Program-made: the position numbers and the translations under genes | Notes under the pieces: model-generated | Databases searched by the model: none | What the model was told of the DNA's origin: nothing | The model's input: the letters and a program-made list of their open reading frames with translations, nothing else | Shown here: one piece after another, positions 33,525-43,124 of the stretch | How positions within the stretch are numbered: position 1 is the stretch's first letter | Layout: each line of letters begins with the position of its first letter | Source: Luteolibacter yonseiensis | GTDB lineage: Bacteria; Verrucomicrobiota; Verrucomicrobiia; Verrucomicrobiales; Akkermansiaceae | Assembly: GCF_016595465.1 (NCBI RefSeq) | Contig: NZ_JAENIK010000012.1 | Span: 682,001-746,000 of the forward strand | Direction of reading: 5' to 3' | Length of the DNA stretch: 64,000 nucleotides

Positions 33525-34058
33525 TCAGGAAGAGGCTGGCGCTGGCGTGATTTTAGGGGCTATTCGCGGGCGCTCAACCCTCTTTATCAAAATTGGGTTC
33601 CGGTCAATCGCTGTGTTTCCCTCATTTCCCCGTTCAAAGCCGTATTTTTCATAAAATCGCAGCGCCCTTCCGTTCGAATGAGTTACTTCGGCGCGGATGG
33701 TCTGGAATCCGTTCAAGGAGGCCCAGTGGAAAACAGTGTCCATCAACCCGATGGCGAGATCGCCCCCACGATGCCCTGGCGCAATCCACACCTGCATCAG
33801 TTCCCCATCTTCGGGACGCGTATCATCCCGATAGAGGGCCGCCACACCGATCGGTTCATCCGCCAGAATGACAAAAGTCGCCCGGTCTCCTCCCTCCGCC
33901 GAGGCGTCCGCCTGCAACGACCAGCTTTCCTCCGTGCGAAGAAAGGCATCTGCGTATAGCGAGGCGAATGCCTCCGGGGATTCCCTCAACGACTCCAGCC
34001 GGACCCGCCGGTAGAGATCTGCTTCACCGACATTCAATCTCCGGATGGTTGCTTTCAT
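33525..34058 (-). CDS. GNAT family N-acetyltransferase
   Basis: The start at 34058 gives MKATIRRLNVGEADLYRRVRLESLRESPEAF, a normal GNAT opening; 177 residues. The core has VILADEPIGVAALYRD, the beta4 strand GELMQVWIAPGHRGGDLAIGLMDTVFHWA carrying the acetyl-CoA loop (HRGGDLA in place of the usual R/QxxGxG/A) and RALRFYEKYGFERG near the C-terminus. Substrate unknown. It lies between glmS and the YdcF gene on the same strand, a position that does not indicate a sugar role by itself. Confidence 0.88.
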   Translation of the reverse strand: MKATIRRLNVGEADLYRRVRLESLRESPEAFASLYADAFLRTEESWSLQADASAEGGDRATFVILADEPIGVAALYRDDTRPEDGELMQVWIAPGHRGGDLAIGLMDTVFHWASLNGFQTIRAEVTHSNGRALRFYEKYGFERGNEGNTAIDRNPILIKRVERPRIAPKITPAPASS

Positions 34059-34108
34059 TCCTTGTCGTTGTGTGGACTTCCGGTGGTCGTTGGCCACAAT
34101 CCCGCGCC

Positions 34109-34696
34109 TCAGTTACCTGTGATCAGGTAATGATGGAAGAAGTAAATCTCGCGGACCAGAAAGCCAAGCCTCGCCCGCAAGGATCGGTAACGGGTCGTGG
34201 GAGTGGGTGATGAAACGGCTTCGAGTCCCAACCCATCCGCCATCGTCAGGGCCCTTTTCATGTGAAGAGGGTCGCTGACGATGATCGCGGTCTTGAGGGC
34301 ATGACTATCCATCAAGGCTTTCGCTTCCGACAGGTTCTGCCGGGTGGTGTGGGACCGTTCTTCGATGAGGATGTCACCGGTTGGGACGCCTTGACCGATC
34401 GCGAACATCCTTCCGACAGCACCTTCCGAATGTTTCCGACCGTCACCGAAACCTCCTGTGAAAAGCAGTTTGGATGCATGCCCGGCACGGCGGAGTCCGA
34501 TGGCGTGGCGGATGCGTTCTTCAAAAACCGGTGAGGGAACCCCGCCTTGGACCGCCGCTCCGAGCACGATGATGCAGTCGGACTTCACCGCATGGTCGAC
34601 GGCACCAAAGCGCCAGATCATGCAACCCGATGCCAGCAACCAGACAAGACCGGCGAGGAATGCGAATACAGCGATCTTTCTGAAACGATGCCGCAT
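34109..34696 (-). CDS. YdcF/SanA family membrane-anchored protein (DUF218)
   Basis: The 195-residue protein starts with a basic leader and one transmembrane helix (KIAVFAFLAGLVWLLASGCMIW). It then has the DUF218 core: CIIVLGAAVQGG, ERIRHAIGLRRAG, KLLFTGGFGDGRKHSEGAVGRMFAIGQGVP, ILIEERSHTTRQNLSEAKALM, AIIVSDPLHMKRAL. Relatives in E. coli (SanA, YdcF, ElyC) affect envelope barrier or peptidoglycan precursor lipids. The amino-sugar cluster around it fits such a role but does not prove it. Membrane topology: N-terminal anchor, domain outside the cytoplasm. Confidence 0.88.
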   Translation of the reverse strand: MRHRFRKIAVFAFLAGLVWLLASGCMIWRFGAVDHAVKSDCIIVLGAAVQGGVPSPVFEERIRHAIGLRRAGHASKLLFTGGFGDGRKHSEGAVGRMFAIGQGVPTGDILIEERSHTTRQNLSEAKALMDSHALKTAIIVSDPLHMKRALTMADGLGLEAVSSPTPTTRYRSLRARLGFLVREIYFFHHYLITGN

Positions 34697-34709
34697 GACG
34701 GTCGGTTGC

Positions 34710-35114
34710 CTAGCGGGCCGTTCTCGACCTCATCTTCAGCGTCTTGATTTCCGGGTAAGCGGTATCGGAAACCTCCACGCCCAGATCCCGAAGGTAGGGA
34801 ATCGGAGCAACTTGTCCGGTGAACACCAGCACACCTTCCCTGAGATTACCCTCCTTCGGAAGAATCACATAATTTTCGGATACGGTGGCTTCGGCGAAGC
34901 CCATGTCTTTCAACCCTTTCGGAAGTTCCTTCCGGGGCACGTCCATCTCCGTATTCTTGCGCGGAGCCTCTTTCAACCAAGCCGCCCTTTTCTGTGCCAG
35001 GTGAGAGGAACCCGAGACGAGATCCGCCTTCTGCCCATCGCTGGGAAACGGTGCGGGGACACAAGACGCGAAGACGCAGGATATCAGGAGGACGAACGAT
35101 CGGATGGGTTTCAT
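34710..35114 (-). CDS. Small lipoprotein of unknown function
   Basis: From ATG 35114 the product is MKPIRSFVLLISCVFASC and about 116 more residues. The L-I-S-C at residues 10-13 fits a lipobox; the next Cys (residue 18) is also possible. The mature part is basic then mixed, with VPRKELPKGLKDMGFAEATVSENYVILPKEGNLREGVLVF, a TGQVAPIPYLRDLGVEVSDTAYPEIKTLKM segment and an Arg-rich end. I do not recognise the family. It is separated by 10 bases from the acetyltransferase gene upstream and by 13 from the YdcF gene, so it belongs to the same unit. Confidence 0.72.
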   Translation of the reverse strand: MKPIRSFVLLISCVFASCVPAPFPSDGQKADLVSGSSHLAQKRAAWLKEAPRKNTEMDVPRKELPKGLKDMGFAEATVSENYVILPKEGNLREGVLVFTGQVAPIPYLRDLGVEVSDTAYPEIKTLKMRSRTAR

Positions 35115-35124
35115 GGGGGTTTGT

Positions 35125-35964
35125 TTATTGGGAAATGTCACGCTGCACGATCTCTCCCGGCCTCGTCGTGGTGTAGGGCCAGAATTTTCTGCCGGGGTAG
35201 ATGGAGGTATTGATGCCGGTGTGGACGCCGTCACCGATGATCGCACCGAACTTGCGGCGGCCGGTATCGATGAGCTCTCCATCGACGGTCGAGCGATGAT
35301 TTTTCCCGTCGTGGCGCAGGTTGGAGGTGGTGGTGCCGGCACCCAGGTTGACCTTTTCTCCCAGCACCGAGTCGCCGATGTAGGAGAGATGGCCGACGTT
35401 GGTATGGGAGAGGATCAGGCAGTTCTTGATCTCGACGGACTGGCCGATGTGGCATTTGTCGCCGATGCTGGTGTTTCCACGGATGTAGCAGTTCGGACCT
35501 ATCTTGCAGTTGTCGCCGATGACGACGTTTCCTTCGATGAAAACACCGGGCAGGATGCGGGTTCCGACTCCGAGGTGGATGTTTCCCTCGATGACCGCTG
35601 ACGGGTGGATATCACCGTGGACGGAACTCCCCGTAAGCGCCGAAACGAACAGTTCGTTCGCACGCAGCACATCCCATGGGAAACGGATCAGGAACGATGT
35701 TGTCGCGGCGAAGGTCTCATCCGTGCCGGGTTCGCTTCCCTTCCACGCGAGAGGCTGGCCGGAGACATCCACCAGAGAGGCTTTGCCTGAAGAAAGAAAC
35801 TCCGCGAGTTCGGAAGGCTCGATCCATGCGGATGGATGCACGCCGACCGGTGCATCAGCAACCACGCGGCGATGATGTTCGCTCAACGGAATGTTTCCTA
35901 TGGGAAACTCGGAGATCTGCCGGGTGAGGGAAAGCGGGGCACAGTCGGAGGGATCGGAGTACAT
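35125..35964 (-). CDS. Left-handed beta-helix acetyltransferase, GlmU-C / ST0452-C-like
   Basis: The 279-residue protein carries hexapeptide repeats from about residue 115 (VHGDIHPSAVIEGNIHLGVG, then ILPGVFIEGNVVIGDNCKIGPNCYIRGNTSIGDKCHIG). A GlmU-type active-site part follows: HTNVGHLSYIGDSVLGEKVNLGAG, TSNLRHDGKN, GRRKFGAIIGDGVHTG. The HLSYIGDS and GRRKFGAIIGD phrases match, from memory, the C-terminal half of archaeal-type bifunctional GlmU (ST0452) more than E. coli GlmU. The usual N-terminal uridylyltransferase domain is missing: the first 110 residues have no GxGTRM motif. It probably acetylates glucosamine-1-phosphate. It lies between GlmM and GlmS, so the three give most of the UDP-GlcNAc path. 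Confidence 0.82.
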   Translation of the reverse strand: MYSDPSDCAPLSLTRQISEFPIGNIPLSEHHRRVVADAPVGVHPSAWIEPSELAEFLSSGKASLVDVSGQPLAWKGSEPGTDETFAATTSFLIRFPWDVLRANELFVSALTGSSVHGDIHPSAVIEGNIHLGVGTRILPGVFIEGNVVIGDNCKIGPNCYIRGNTSIGDKCHIGQSVEIKNCLILSHTNVGHLSYIGDSVLGEKVNLGAGTTTSNLRHDGKNHRSTVDGELIDTGRRKFGAIIGDGVHTGINTSIYPGRKFWPYTTTRPGEIVQRDISQ

Positions 35965-35997
35965 GGAAAAAAGGACTTCAGGAACGGCTCGGAAACA

Positions 35998-36109
35998 GGA
36001 ACCACGGAATATACCGAATACACGGAAACCAAGAGTTCAGGGCAATCACATTTCGGAAATTTTGATGCCGTTCTTCCACTTCCGTGTGTTCCCGGTATTC
36101 CGTGGCTCC
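35998..36109. repeat. Imperfect inverted repeat of the 'accacggaa...cacggaa' type
   Basis: Bases 35998-36027 (ggaaccacggaatataccga..., 30 bases) and 36080-36109 are inverted copies with about 24 of 30 bases paired, separated by about 52 bases. It fills the gap between the glmM stop and the acetyltransferase start. In one frame it reads TTEYTEYTET, the kind of spurious peptide given by dispersed intergenic repeats in Verrucomicrobia and Planctomycetes. Confidence 0.6.
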
Positions 36110-36129
36110 CCTTCTCTTCCTCCACCCGT

Positions 36130-37488
36130 TCAACCGATTTCCTCGCGGATGGCGGCGGTGAACCTGTCGGTCCACGCCCGCACTTCGGAAAGTTCGCGAT
36201 GTTCGACGAGGACGCGGATCTTGTTCTCGGTGCCGGAATAACGGATGAGGTGGCGGCCGCTCTCGCCAAACGCCGCGGTGGCCTGCGACATGAGTTCCTG
36301 GAGTTTGGGCAATGTCTCGAGCGGCGGCTTGGCCGGCACCGGCAGGTTCGCAAGCTGGGTGGGATACTCGTGCATGATGGCCGCGAGCTGGGCCAGCGTG
36401 GCCTTGCGTTCGATCATCATGCGCAGGACCTGGAGCGCGCTGAGGATGCCGTCACCGGTGGTGACGTGATCTCCGAAGATGAGGTGGCCGGAATTCTCTC
36501 CACCGAAGTTATAACCATTCTTCCTCATGCACTCGATGACGTTGCGGTCGCCGACGGCGGCGGTCTCGACGTGGATGCCGTTCTTTTTCATGGCTTCGAT
36601 GAGGCCGAGGTTGCTCATCACGGTGGCGACGAGCGTGTCGTGCTTGAGTTTGCCGTGTTCTTTCAAACTGACGGCGCAAAGACCTAGAATGCGGTCGCCA
36701 CTGACGACCTGGCCGTTGGCATCCGTGAAAATGACACGGTCGGCGTCGCCGTCGAATGAGATGCCGAGGTCGGCGTTGTGCTTGCGGACAAGTTCGCCGG
36801 CGGCCTCCGGGTGAAGCGCGCCACAGCCATCGTTGATGTTGATGCCATCGGGCTGGTTCGCCATGACGATGACCTCGGCACCGAGTTCCTTGAAAATGAG
36901 AGGAGCGATGAAGTAGGCGGCGCCGTGACCGCAGTCGATGACGATCTTCATCCCGTGCAGCGAGAGATTGTCGGCGGTGTTCTTCGCGAATTCGATGTAG
37001 CGGCCACGCGCGTCATCAATGCGGTGGGCCTTGCCGATGTTCGCGGGAGGCAGCGGCGCGGACTCCGGCACGTCACCGAGGATGTGGCCTTCGATAAGGC
37101 TCTCCAGATCATCGGAAAGCTTGTAGCCGTCCGGCCCGAAGATTTTCATGCCGTTGTCCTCATAGGGATTGTGCGAGGCAGTGATCATGATCCCGGCGGC
37201 GGCCCCCATGGATTTCGTCAGATGCGCGACAGCGGGAGTCGGGAGCGGTCCCACGAGATAGACGTCCATCCCCATCGATACAAGGCCGCTGGTGATCGCG
37301 GTTTCCAACATGTAACCGGAAATCCGGGTGTCCTTGCCGATGAGGACCCGGTTCCTGCTGCGCCCTGACGAGCGGAGCACGTTCGCCACCGCCTTGCCCA
37401 TGCGCAGCGCGACCTCGGCGGTGATTGGAAATTCGTTAACACGGCCACGGATGCCGTCGGTACCAAAGAGTTTAGAGGACTGTTTCAC
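36130..37488 (-). CDS. glmM: Phosphoglucosamine mutase
   Basis: GlmM converts glucosamine-6-phosphate to glucosamine-1-phosphate. The 452 residues have the expected start KLFGTDGIRGRVNEFPITAEV. The phospho-serine loop is GIMITASHNPYEDNGMKIFG (Ser105). The metal-binding loop is ISFDGDADRVIFTDANG, the sugar-binding loop is NFGGENSGHLIFGDHVTTGDG, and the C-terminal phosphate loop is LIRYSGTENKIRVLVE. All parts of the active site are present. It is the first gene of the leftward run and provides substrate for the neighbouring GlmU-like acetyltransferase. Confidence 0.97.
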   Translation of the reverse strand: MKQSSKLFGTDGIRGRVNEFPITAEVALRMGKAVANVLRSSGRSRNRVLIGKDTRISGYMLETAITSGLVSMGMDVYLVGPLPTPAVAHLTKSMGAAAGIMITASHNPYEDNGMKIFGPDGYKLSDDLESLIEGHILGDVPESAPLPPANIGKAHRIDDARGRYIEFAKNTADNLSLHGMKIVIDCGHGAAYFIAPLIFKELGAEVIVMANQPDGININDGCGALHPEAAGELVRKHNADLGISFDGDADRVIFTDANGQVVSGDRILGLCAVSLKEHGKLKHDTLVATVMSNLGLIEAMKKNGIHVETAAVGDRNVIECMRKNGYNFGGENSGHLIFGDHVTTGDGILSALQVLRMMIERKATLAQLAAIMHEYPTQLANLPVPAKPPLETLPKLQELMSQATAAFGESGRHLIRYSGTENKIRVLVEHRELSEVRAWTDRFTAAIREEIG

Positions 37489-37784
37489 GTTGTGGAAAAA
37501 ACGGAGAATGTTCGGAATGCTTCGAAGTTACAAAATAAAAATCGACCCGGGAATCCCCGGCACGAACCGGCGGAGGGCAGGTTGAAAAGGAAATAAGCCG
37601 GAAATTGAAATCCCGCCTCCCATTCGCTAGTAACTGTCCGGCGATCCTGCTTTTCCCTGAAGCTGGTTAGCAGGTGCTAAATGATCACATGCCCACACCC
37701 GCCAGCAAACGATCCCACCTTCCGACCACACCCCGGCGGCATCGCCGCTTCCCGGTAGCGCGGGTGTTCATCCTCGATCCATTC

Positions 37785-40700
37785 ATGAAGCCCTATTTCA
37801 GATATGCCGCCCGCATCATCCCGTTGCTGGCCGCCGGAACATTCGCCGTCTATGATTCGGGCAGGGCCGGGGAATCCCCTGATTCCCAGACAGATGCCGG
37901 GGTCGGAAAAGTTTCCTTCAACCAGCATGTCCAGCCGATTCTCTCCGAATACTGCTACCATTGTCATGGACCGGATTCGGGAACCCGCGAGCCAAAGAAG
38001 GAACCGCTGCGCCTGGACCGGGGGGAGGACGCTTTTTTGCCAAGAGAAGGCGGCGTTCCGGTGATCCTCAAGGGCAGGCCCGGAGAATCCGAACTCGTCA
38101 GGAGGCTCCATGACAAGAACCCGGACTCCATCATGCCGCCACCGGAAAGCCACAAGGCGATGAAACCGGAGGACATCGCCGTGATCGAGCGATGGATCGA
38201 ACAGGGTGCGGAATATGAATCCCACTGGTCGTTTTCACCGGTGAGGAGACCTGATGTTCCGGCCGTGGGAAACAACCGGTCGGCAAATCCCATCGACCAT
38301 TTCGTCGCGGAAAAGCTTAGGAAGTCGGGACTCACGCCGAATCCTCCCGAAGACGCGGGACGCTTCTACCGCCGCCTTCATCTTGATCTCACCGGCCTGC
38401 CTCCGTCTCCCGGGCAAATTGATGCGTTCAGAAAATCCTTCGCTGGGGATCCCGGGTCGGCGGTCGGTGCGGCGGCGGATGAACTGCTTTCCACCACCGC
38501 ATGCGCGGAAAACTCCACCCGTCATTGGTTGGACGCGGCGCGCTATGCGGACACCCACGGCATCCACATCGACAATTATCGTTCGATCTGGCCGTACCGC
38601 GACTGGGTCATCCGGGCGTTCCAGGCGAACATGCCGTGGGACCGGTTCACCACCGAGCAAATCGCCGGAGACATGTTGCCAAACCGCACATTGGACCAGC
38701 TCGTGGCCACGGGCTTTTCCCGTTGCGTCGCCACCACCGGTGAAGGAGGGGCGATACCGGAAGAATATGATGCCGTTTATGCCAAGGATCGTGTGGAGAC
38801 GGTCTCCGCCATCTGGCTCGGTCTGACCACCGGTTGCGCGGCCTGTCACGACCACAAGTTCGACCCCGTTTCCACCAAGGAATTTTATTCGCTTACCTCC
38901 TTTTTCCGGAATACCCCGATGTCCGCGCTGGATGGAAACAAGGAGGACCACCCACCCAATGTGATCGTTCCGGCCATGGAGGACCGCGCTCGTTGGGAAA
39001 CGCTCGCCATCGATATCTCCGAGACTGGGAAACAGCTCGCCGCCCGTGCGGAATCGGCCGCCCCCGAGTTCCAATCCTGGCTGAAATCCTTTCCGCCCGT
39101 AACCCCGGGTGAGCCGGACCCCATGCTGTCACTCCACCTCCCTCTCGATGAATCTGAAGGACCGCTGCGTGGACTCGTCGATGGCAAGCCAAGGGAATGG
39201 CCGGTCGCAATCGCGCGGACCGAGGCCCTGTTCGGCAAGGCCCCCGTCGTCAGCGAGTCACCTGTGGAGCTGGGAGATTTCGGAAATTTTTCCCGGGGTG
39301 ATCGCGTGACGTATGGCGGCTTCCTCCGCATCAGGGGAACTCCAACAGGGGCTGTCGTGGCCCGCATGAATCCGTCGGAATCGTTCCGCGGATGGGACCT
39401 GTATCTTGAAGGCGGAAAACCGGCGGCCCATGTCATCGATTCCTGGGACAAGTCGGCGAACAAGATCGTCGCCCCGGAGAAGATCAGGCCGGGCGAGTGG
39501 CATCACGTCATGATCACCTTCGACGGGACCCTCTCCGGCACCCAGGCCAGCGCGATCTACGTGGACGGAAAGGACGTCGGGGGCAAAACGTCTCCCGGCA
39601 CCATCGGAGGCAATATCGAGACCAAGGTGCCGTTGCGCCTCGGGTCGCGGGAAGGTGGCGACTCGAAACTCTCCGATCAGGTCGCGCTTCAGGATTTCCG
39701 CTTCTACCGGCGGTTGCTCACTCCGGCGGAGATCCGCGAATTGGCGGAAAACAGCCGGTTCCAGCGTGTCGCTTCCCTTCCGGAGGACAAGCGCACCAAG
39801 GAGCAAATGGAGGTCGCCATGAAGTATTTCCTCACCCACATCGATGCCCCCACCCGTGAGCTGCGCGCCCGCCTTGAAGGATTGAAGTCCGAACAAGGCA
39901 TTCTCCGGCAGCGAGCCTCCGTCAGCCTGGTGATGGAGGAGAAAAAGGACGAACCATTCGCCCATGTCCTCACTCGTGGCGGTTACGCGGACAAGGGCGA
40001 AAAAGTGACACCCGCCACCCCTGCCGTGCTGCCCCCGATGGCTGCGGATGCTCCGAAAAACCGGCTCGGCCTCGCCCGCTGGCTGAACGATCCGGCGAAT
40101 CCCCTGCCCGCACGCGTCACCATGAACCGCACGTGGTATTATTTCTTCGGAACCGGCATCGTCGAAACGAACTCGGACTTCGGGATCATGGGAGCCCGGC
40201 CCAGTCATCCGGAACTGCTGGACTGGCTGGCCGCCGAATTCATCGACTCCGGGTGGGATTACCGTCACATGCTCAAACTCATCGTCACCTCGGCCACCTA
40301 CAGGCAATCCGCCAACGTCAGTCCGGAGAAACTGGAAAAGGACCCGGCGAACCGTCTGCTCGCACGTGGCCCCCGTCACCGGTTGGACGCCGAGGTGATC
40401 CGCGATCTGGCGCTCTCCTCCGCCTCGTTGCTCGCGAACAGGGTCGGAGGCCCTTCGGTGAAGCCTTATCAGCCGGAAGGTATTTGGGAAGCTGTCGCCA
40501 TGAAGGAGTCGAATACCAGAAACTACCGCCAGGACACGGGGGAGGCACTTTACCGGCGTTCCCTCTATACCTTGTGGAAACGAACGGCCGCACCGCCCAG
40601 CATGGAAATCTTCAACGCCCCCACCCGCGAAACATTCTGCGTCCAGCGGGATCTCACCAACACACCACTCCAGGCGCTCGTTCTTTTAAATGATCCGCAA

Positions 40701-41003
40701 TTCGTCGAGGCGTCCCGCGAACTTGCCTCCCACGCACTCGCCGCGGCGGATGAATTCAACACCCGTCTCGACCACATCACCACCCGGTTGACCGGCAGAA
40801 CCTTTGACGCGGCCGAACGGGAGATTCTCGAAAAATCCCTCGCCGCCGCCCTCTCCACTTACCGGGAGAATCCCCAGGATGCCTCCAAGCTCATCACCAC
40901 GGGCGCGACTCCACCCCGTCCGGATGCGGACGTGCCGGAACTCGCCGCCTGGACCCTGCTCACCAGCCAGATCCTCAATCTGGATGAAACCATCACCCGC
41001 TGA
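37785..41003 (+). CDS. PSCyt1 / DUF1549 / LamG / DUF1553 secreted cytochrome-type protein
   Basis: I prefer ATG 37785, which gives a signal-like opening (MKPYFRYAARIIPLLAAGTFAVYDSGRAG); starts at 37674 and 37689 are also in frame. At about 1070 residues it matches the Planctomycetes/Verrucomicrobia cytochrome family. The heme site is ILSEYCYHCHGPDS (CxxCH), followed by SIMPPPESHKAM. DUF1549 has HWLDAARYADTHG and RDWVIRAFQANMPWDRF, and a second CxxCH appears in TTGCAACHDHKFDPVS. A LamG-like fold lies near residues 475-660 (GEWHHVMITFDGT). DUF1553 has MNRTWYYFFGTGIVETNSDFGIMG and SLYTLWKRTAAPPSMEIFNAP. Members pair with DUF1501 proteins, as here. Confidence 0.93.
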   Translation: MKPYFRYAARIIPLLAAGTFAVYDSGRAGESPDSQTDAGVGKVSFNQHVQPILSEYCYHCHGPDSGTREPKKEPLRLDRGEDAFLPREGGVPVILKGRPGESELVRRLHDKNPDSIMPPPESHKAMKPEDIAVIERWIEQGAEYESHWSFSPVRRPDVPAVGNNRSANPIDHFVAEKLRKSGLTPNPPEDAGRFYRRLHLDLTGLPPSPGQIDAFRKSFAGDPGSAVGAAADELLSTTACAENSTRHWLDAARYADTHGIHIDNYRSIWPYRDWVIRAFQANMPWDRFTTEQIAGDMLPNRTLDQLVATGFSRCVATTGEGGAIPEEYDAVYAKDRVETVSAIWLGLTTGCAACHDHKFDPVSTKEFYSLTSFFRNTPMSALDGNKEDHPPNVIVPAMEDRARWETLAIDISETGKQLAARAESAAPEFQSWLKSFPPVTPGEPDPMLSLHLPLDESEGPLRGLVDGKPREWPVAIARTEALFGKAPVVSESPVELGDFGNFSRGDRVTYGGFLRIRGTPTGAVVARMNPSESFRGWDLYLEGGKPAAHVIDSWDKSANKIVAPEKIRPGEWHHVMITFDGTLSGTQASAIYVDGKDVGGKTSPGTIGGNIETKVPLRLGSREGGDSKLSDQVALQDFRFYRRLLTPAEIRELAENSRFQRVASLPEDKRTKEQMEVAMKYFLTHIDAPTRELRARLEGLKSEQGILRQRASVSLVMEEKKDEPFAHVLTRGGYADKGEKVTPATPAVLPPMAADAPKNRLGLARWLNDPANPLPARVTMNRTWYYFFGTGIVETNSDFGIMGARPSHPELLDWLAAEFIDSGWDYRHMLKLIVTSATYRQSANVSPEKLEKDPANRLLARGPRHRLDAEVIRDLALSSASLLANRVGGPSVKPYQPEGIWEAVAMKESNTRNYRQDTGEALYRRSLYTLWKRTAAPPSMEIFNAPTRETFCVQRDLTNTPLQALVLLNDPQFVEASRELASHALAAADEFNTRLDHITTRLTGRTFDAAEREILEKSLAAALSTYRENPQDASKLITTGATPPRPDADVPELAAWTLLTSQILNLDETITR

Positions 41004-41012
41004 TCTCCGCCC

Positions 41013-42476
<1,464 letters not shown>

Positions 42477-42541
42477 GCCGGTGCCATCGCCGGTCAATCC
42501 TCCATGCCGCCCACCCCGGAAATCGCGCGGTTGTTTGACAA

Positions 42542-43105
42542 ATGAATCCGGACACGCCCTCTTCCAACATGGAAACCCCGCCATCCGCCCAGATGCCATC
42601 CGAAGTGATAACACGCCTCTTCGGGGACGATGGTTCGACACCGAACAATCCGGCCCTTCCAGTCGTGATCTTTCGCGGAACCGGTGCGAAGGGTCATCAG
42701 GATCCGGCGTCCTGGTTCCAACGGCGGTTCGTCACCCATGACTGGGGTTCACCCTGGCGATGGACGGTGTATCCATACCATCACCATCACTCGACGAACC
42801 ATGAGGTTCTCGGTGTGTCACGAGGTTTCGCGAGGCTGGTGTTGGGTGGAAAATCCGGAGAAGAATTCCGGGTGGATGTCGGGGATGTCATCATCATTCC
42901 CGCCGGAGTGGGACACAAACGTCTTGATTCTTCGGATGATTTCCAAGTGGTGGGAGCCTATCCGGGAGGTCGTGAACCGGATCTCATCGCCGCCGGTGAG
43001 GGAGACATCTCCATCGCCCGGCAACGCATCGCCGGAGTTGCGGCTCCGGAACTCGACCCCGTCTATGGCGCGGATGGTCCCTTGCTGCGATATTGGAAAC
43101 ACTGA
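42542..43105 (+). CDS. Cupin-fold protein (YjlB-like)
   Basis: The 187-residue protein has a cupin core. YPYHHHHSTNHEVLGVSRGFARLVLGG carries the first cupin motif with His ligands (HHHHxxxHEV), and VDVGDVIIIPAGVGHKRLDSS gives the second. QRRFVTHDWGSPWRWTVYPYHHHH suggests the YjlB-like group. It follows the DUF1501 gene by 65 bases on the same strand and could be co-transcribed. The first 20 residues are disordered. The product may bind a metal and act on a small sugar or aromatic molecule; no substrate is predicted. Confidence 0.85.
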   Translation: MNPDTPSSNMETPPSAQMPSEVITRLFGDDGSTPNNPALPVVIFRGTGAKGHQDPASWFQRRFVTHDWGSPWRWTVYPYHHHHSTNHEVLGVSRGFARLVLGGKSGEEFRVDVGDVIIIPAGVGHKRLDSSDDFQVVGAYPGGREPDLIAAGEGDISIARQRIAGVAAPELDPVYGADGPLLRYWKH

Positions 43106-43124
43106 GGCCCTGCCATCGGGCGGA

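Noticed and set aside
35836-36687. 283-residue rightward frame opposite glmM
   Set aside because: Antisense to glmM, and contains the TTEYTEYTET repeat artefact.
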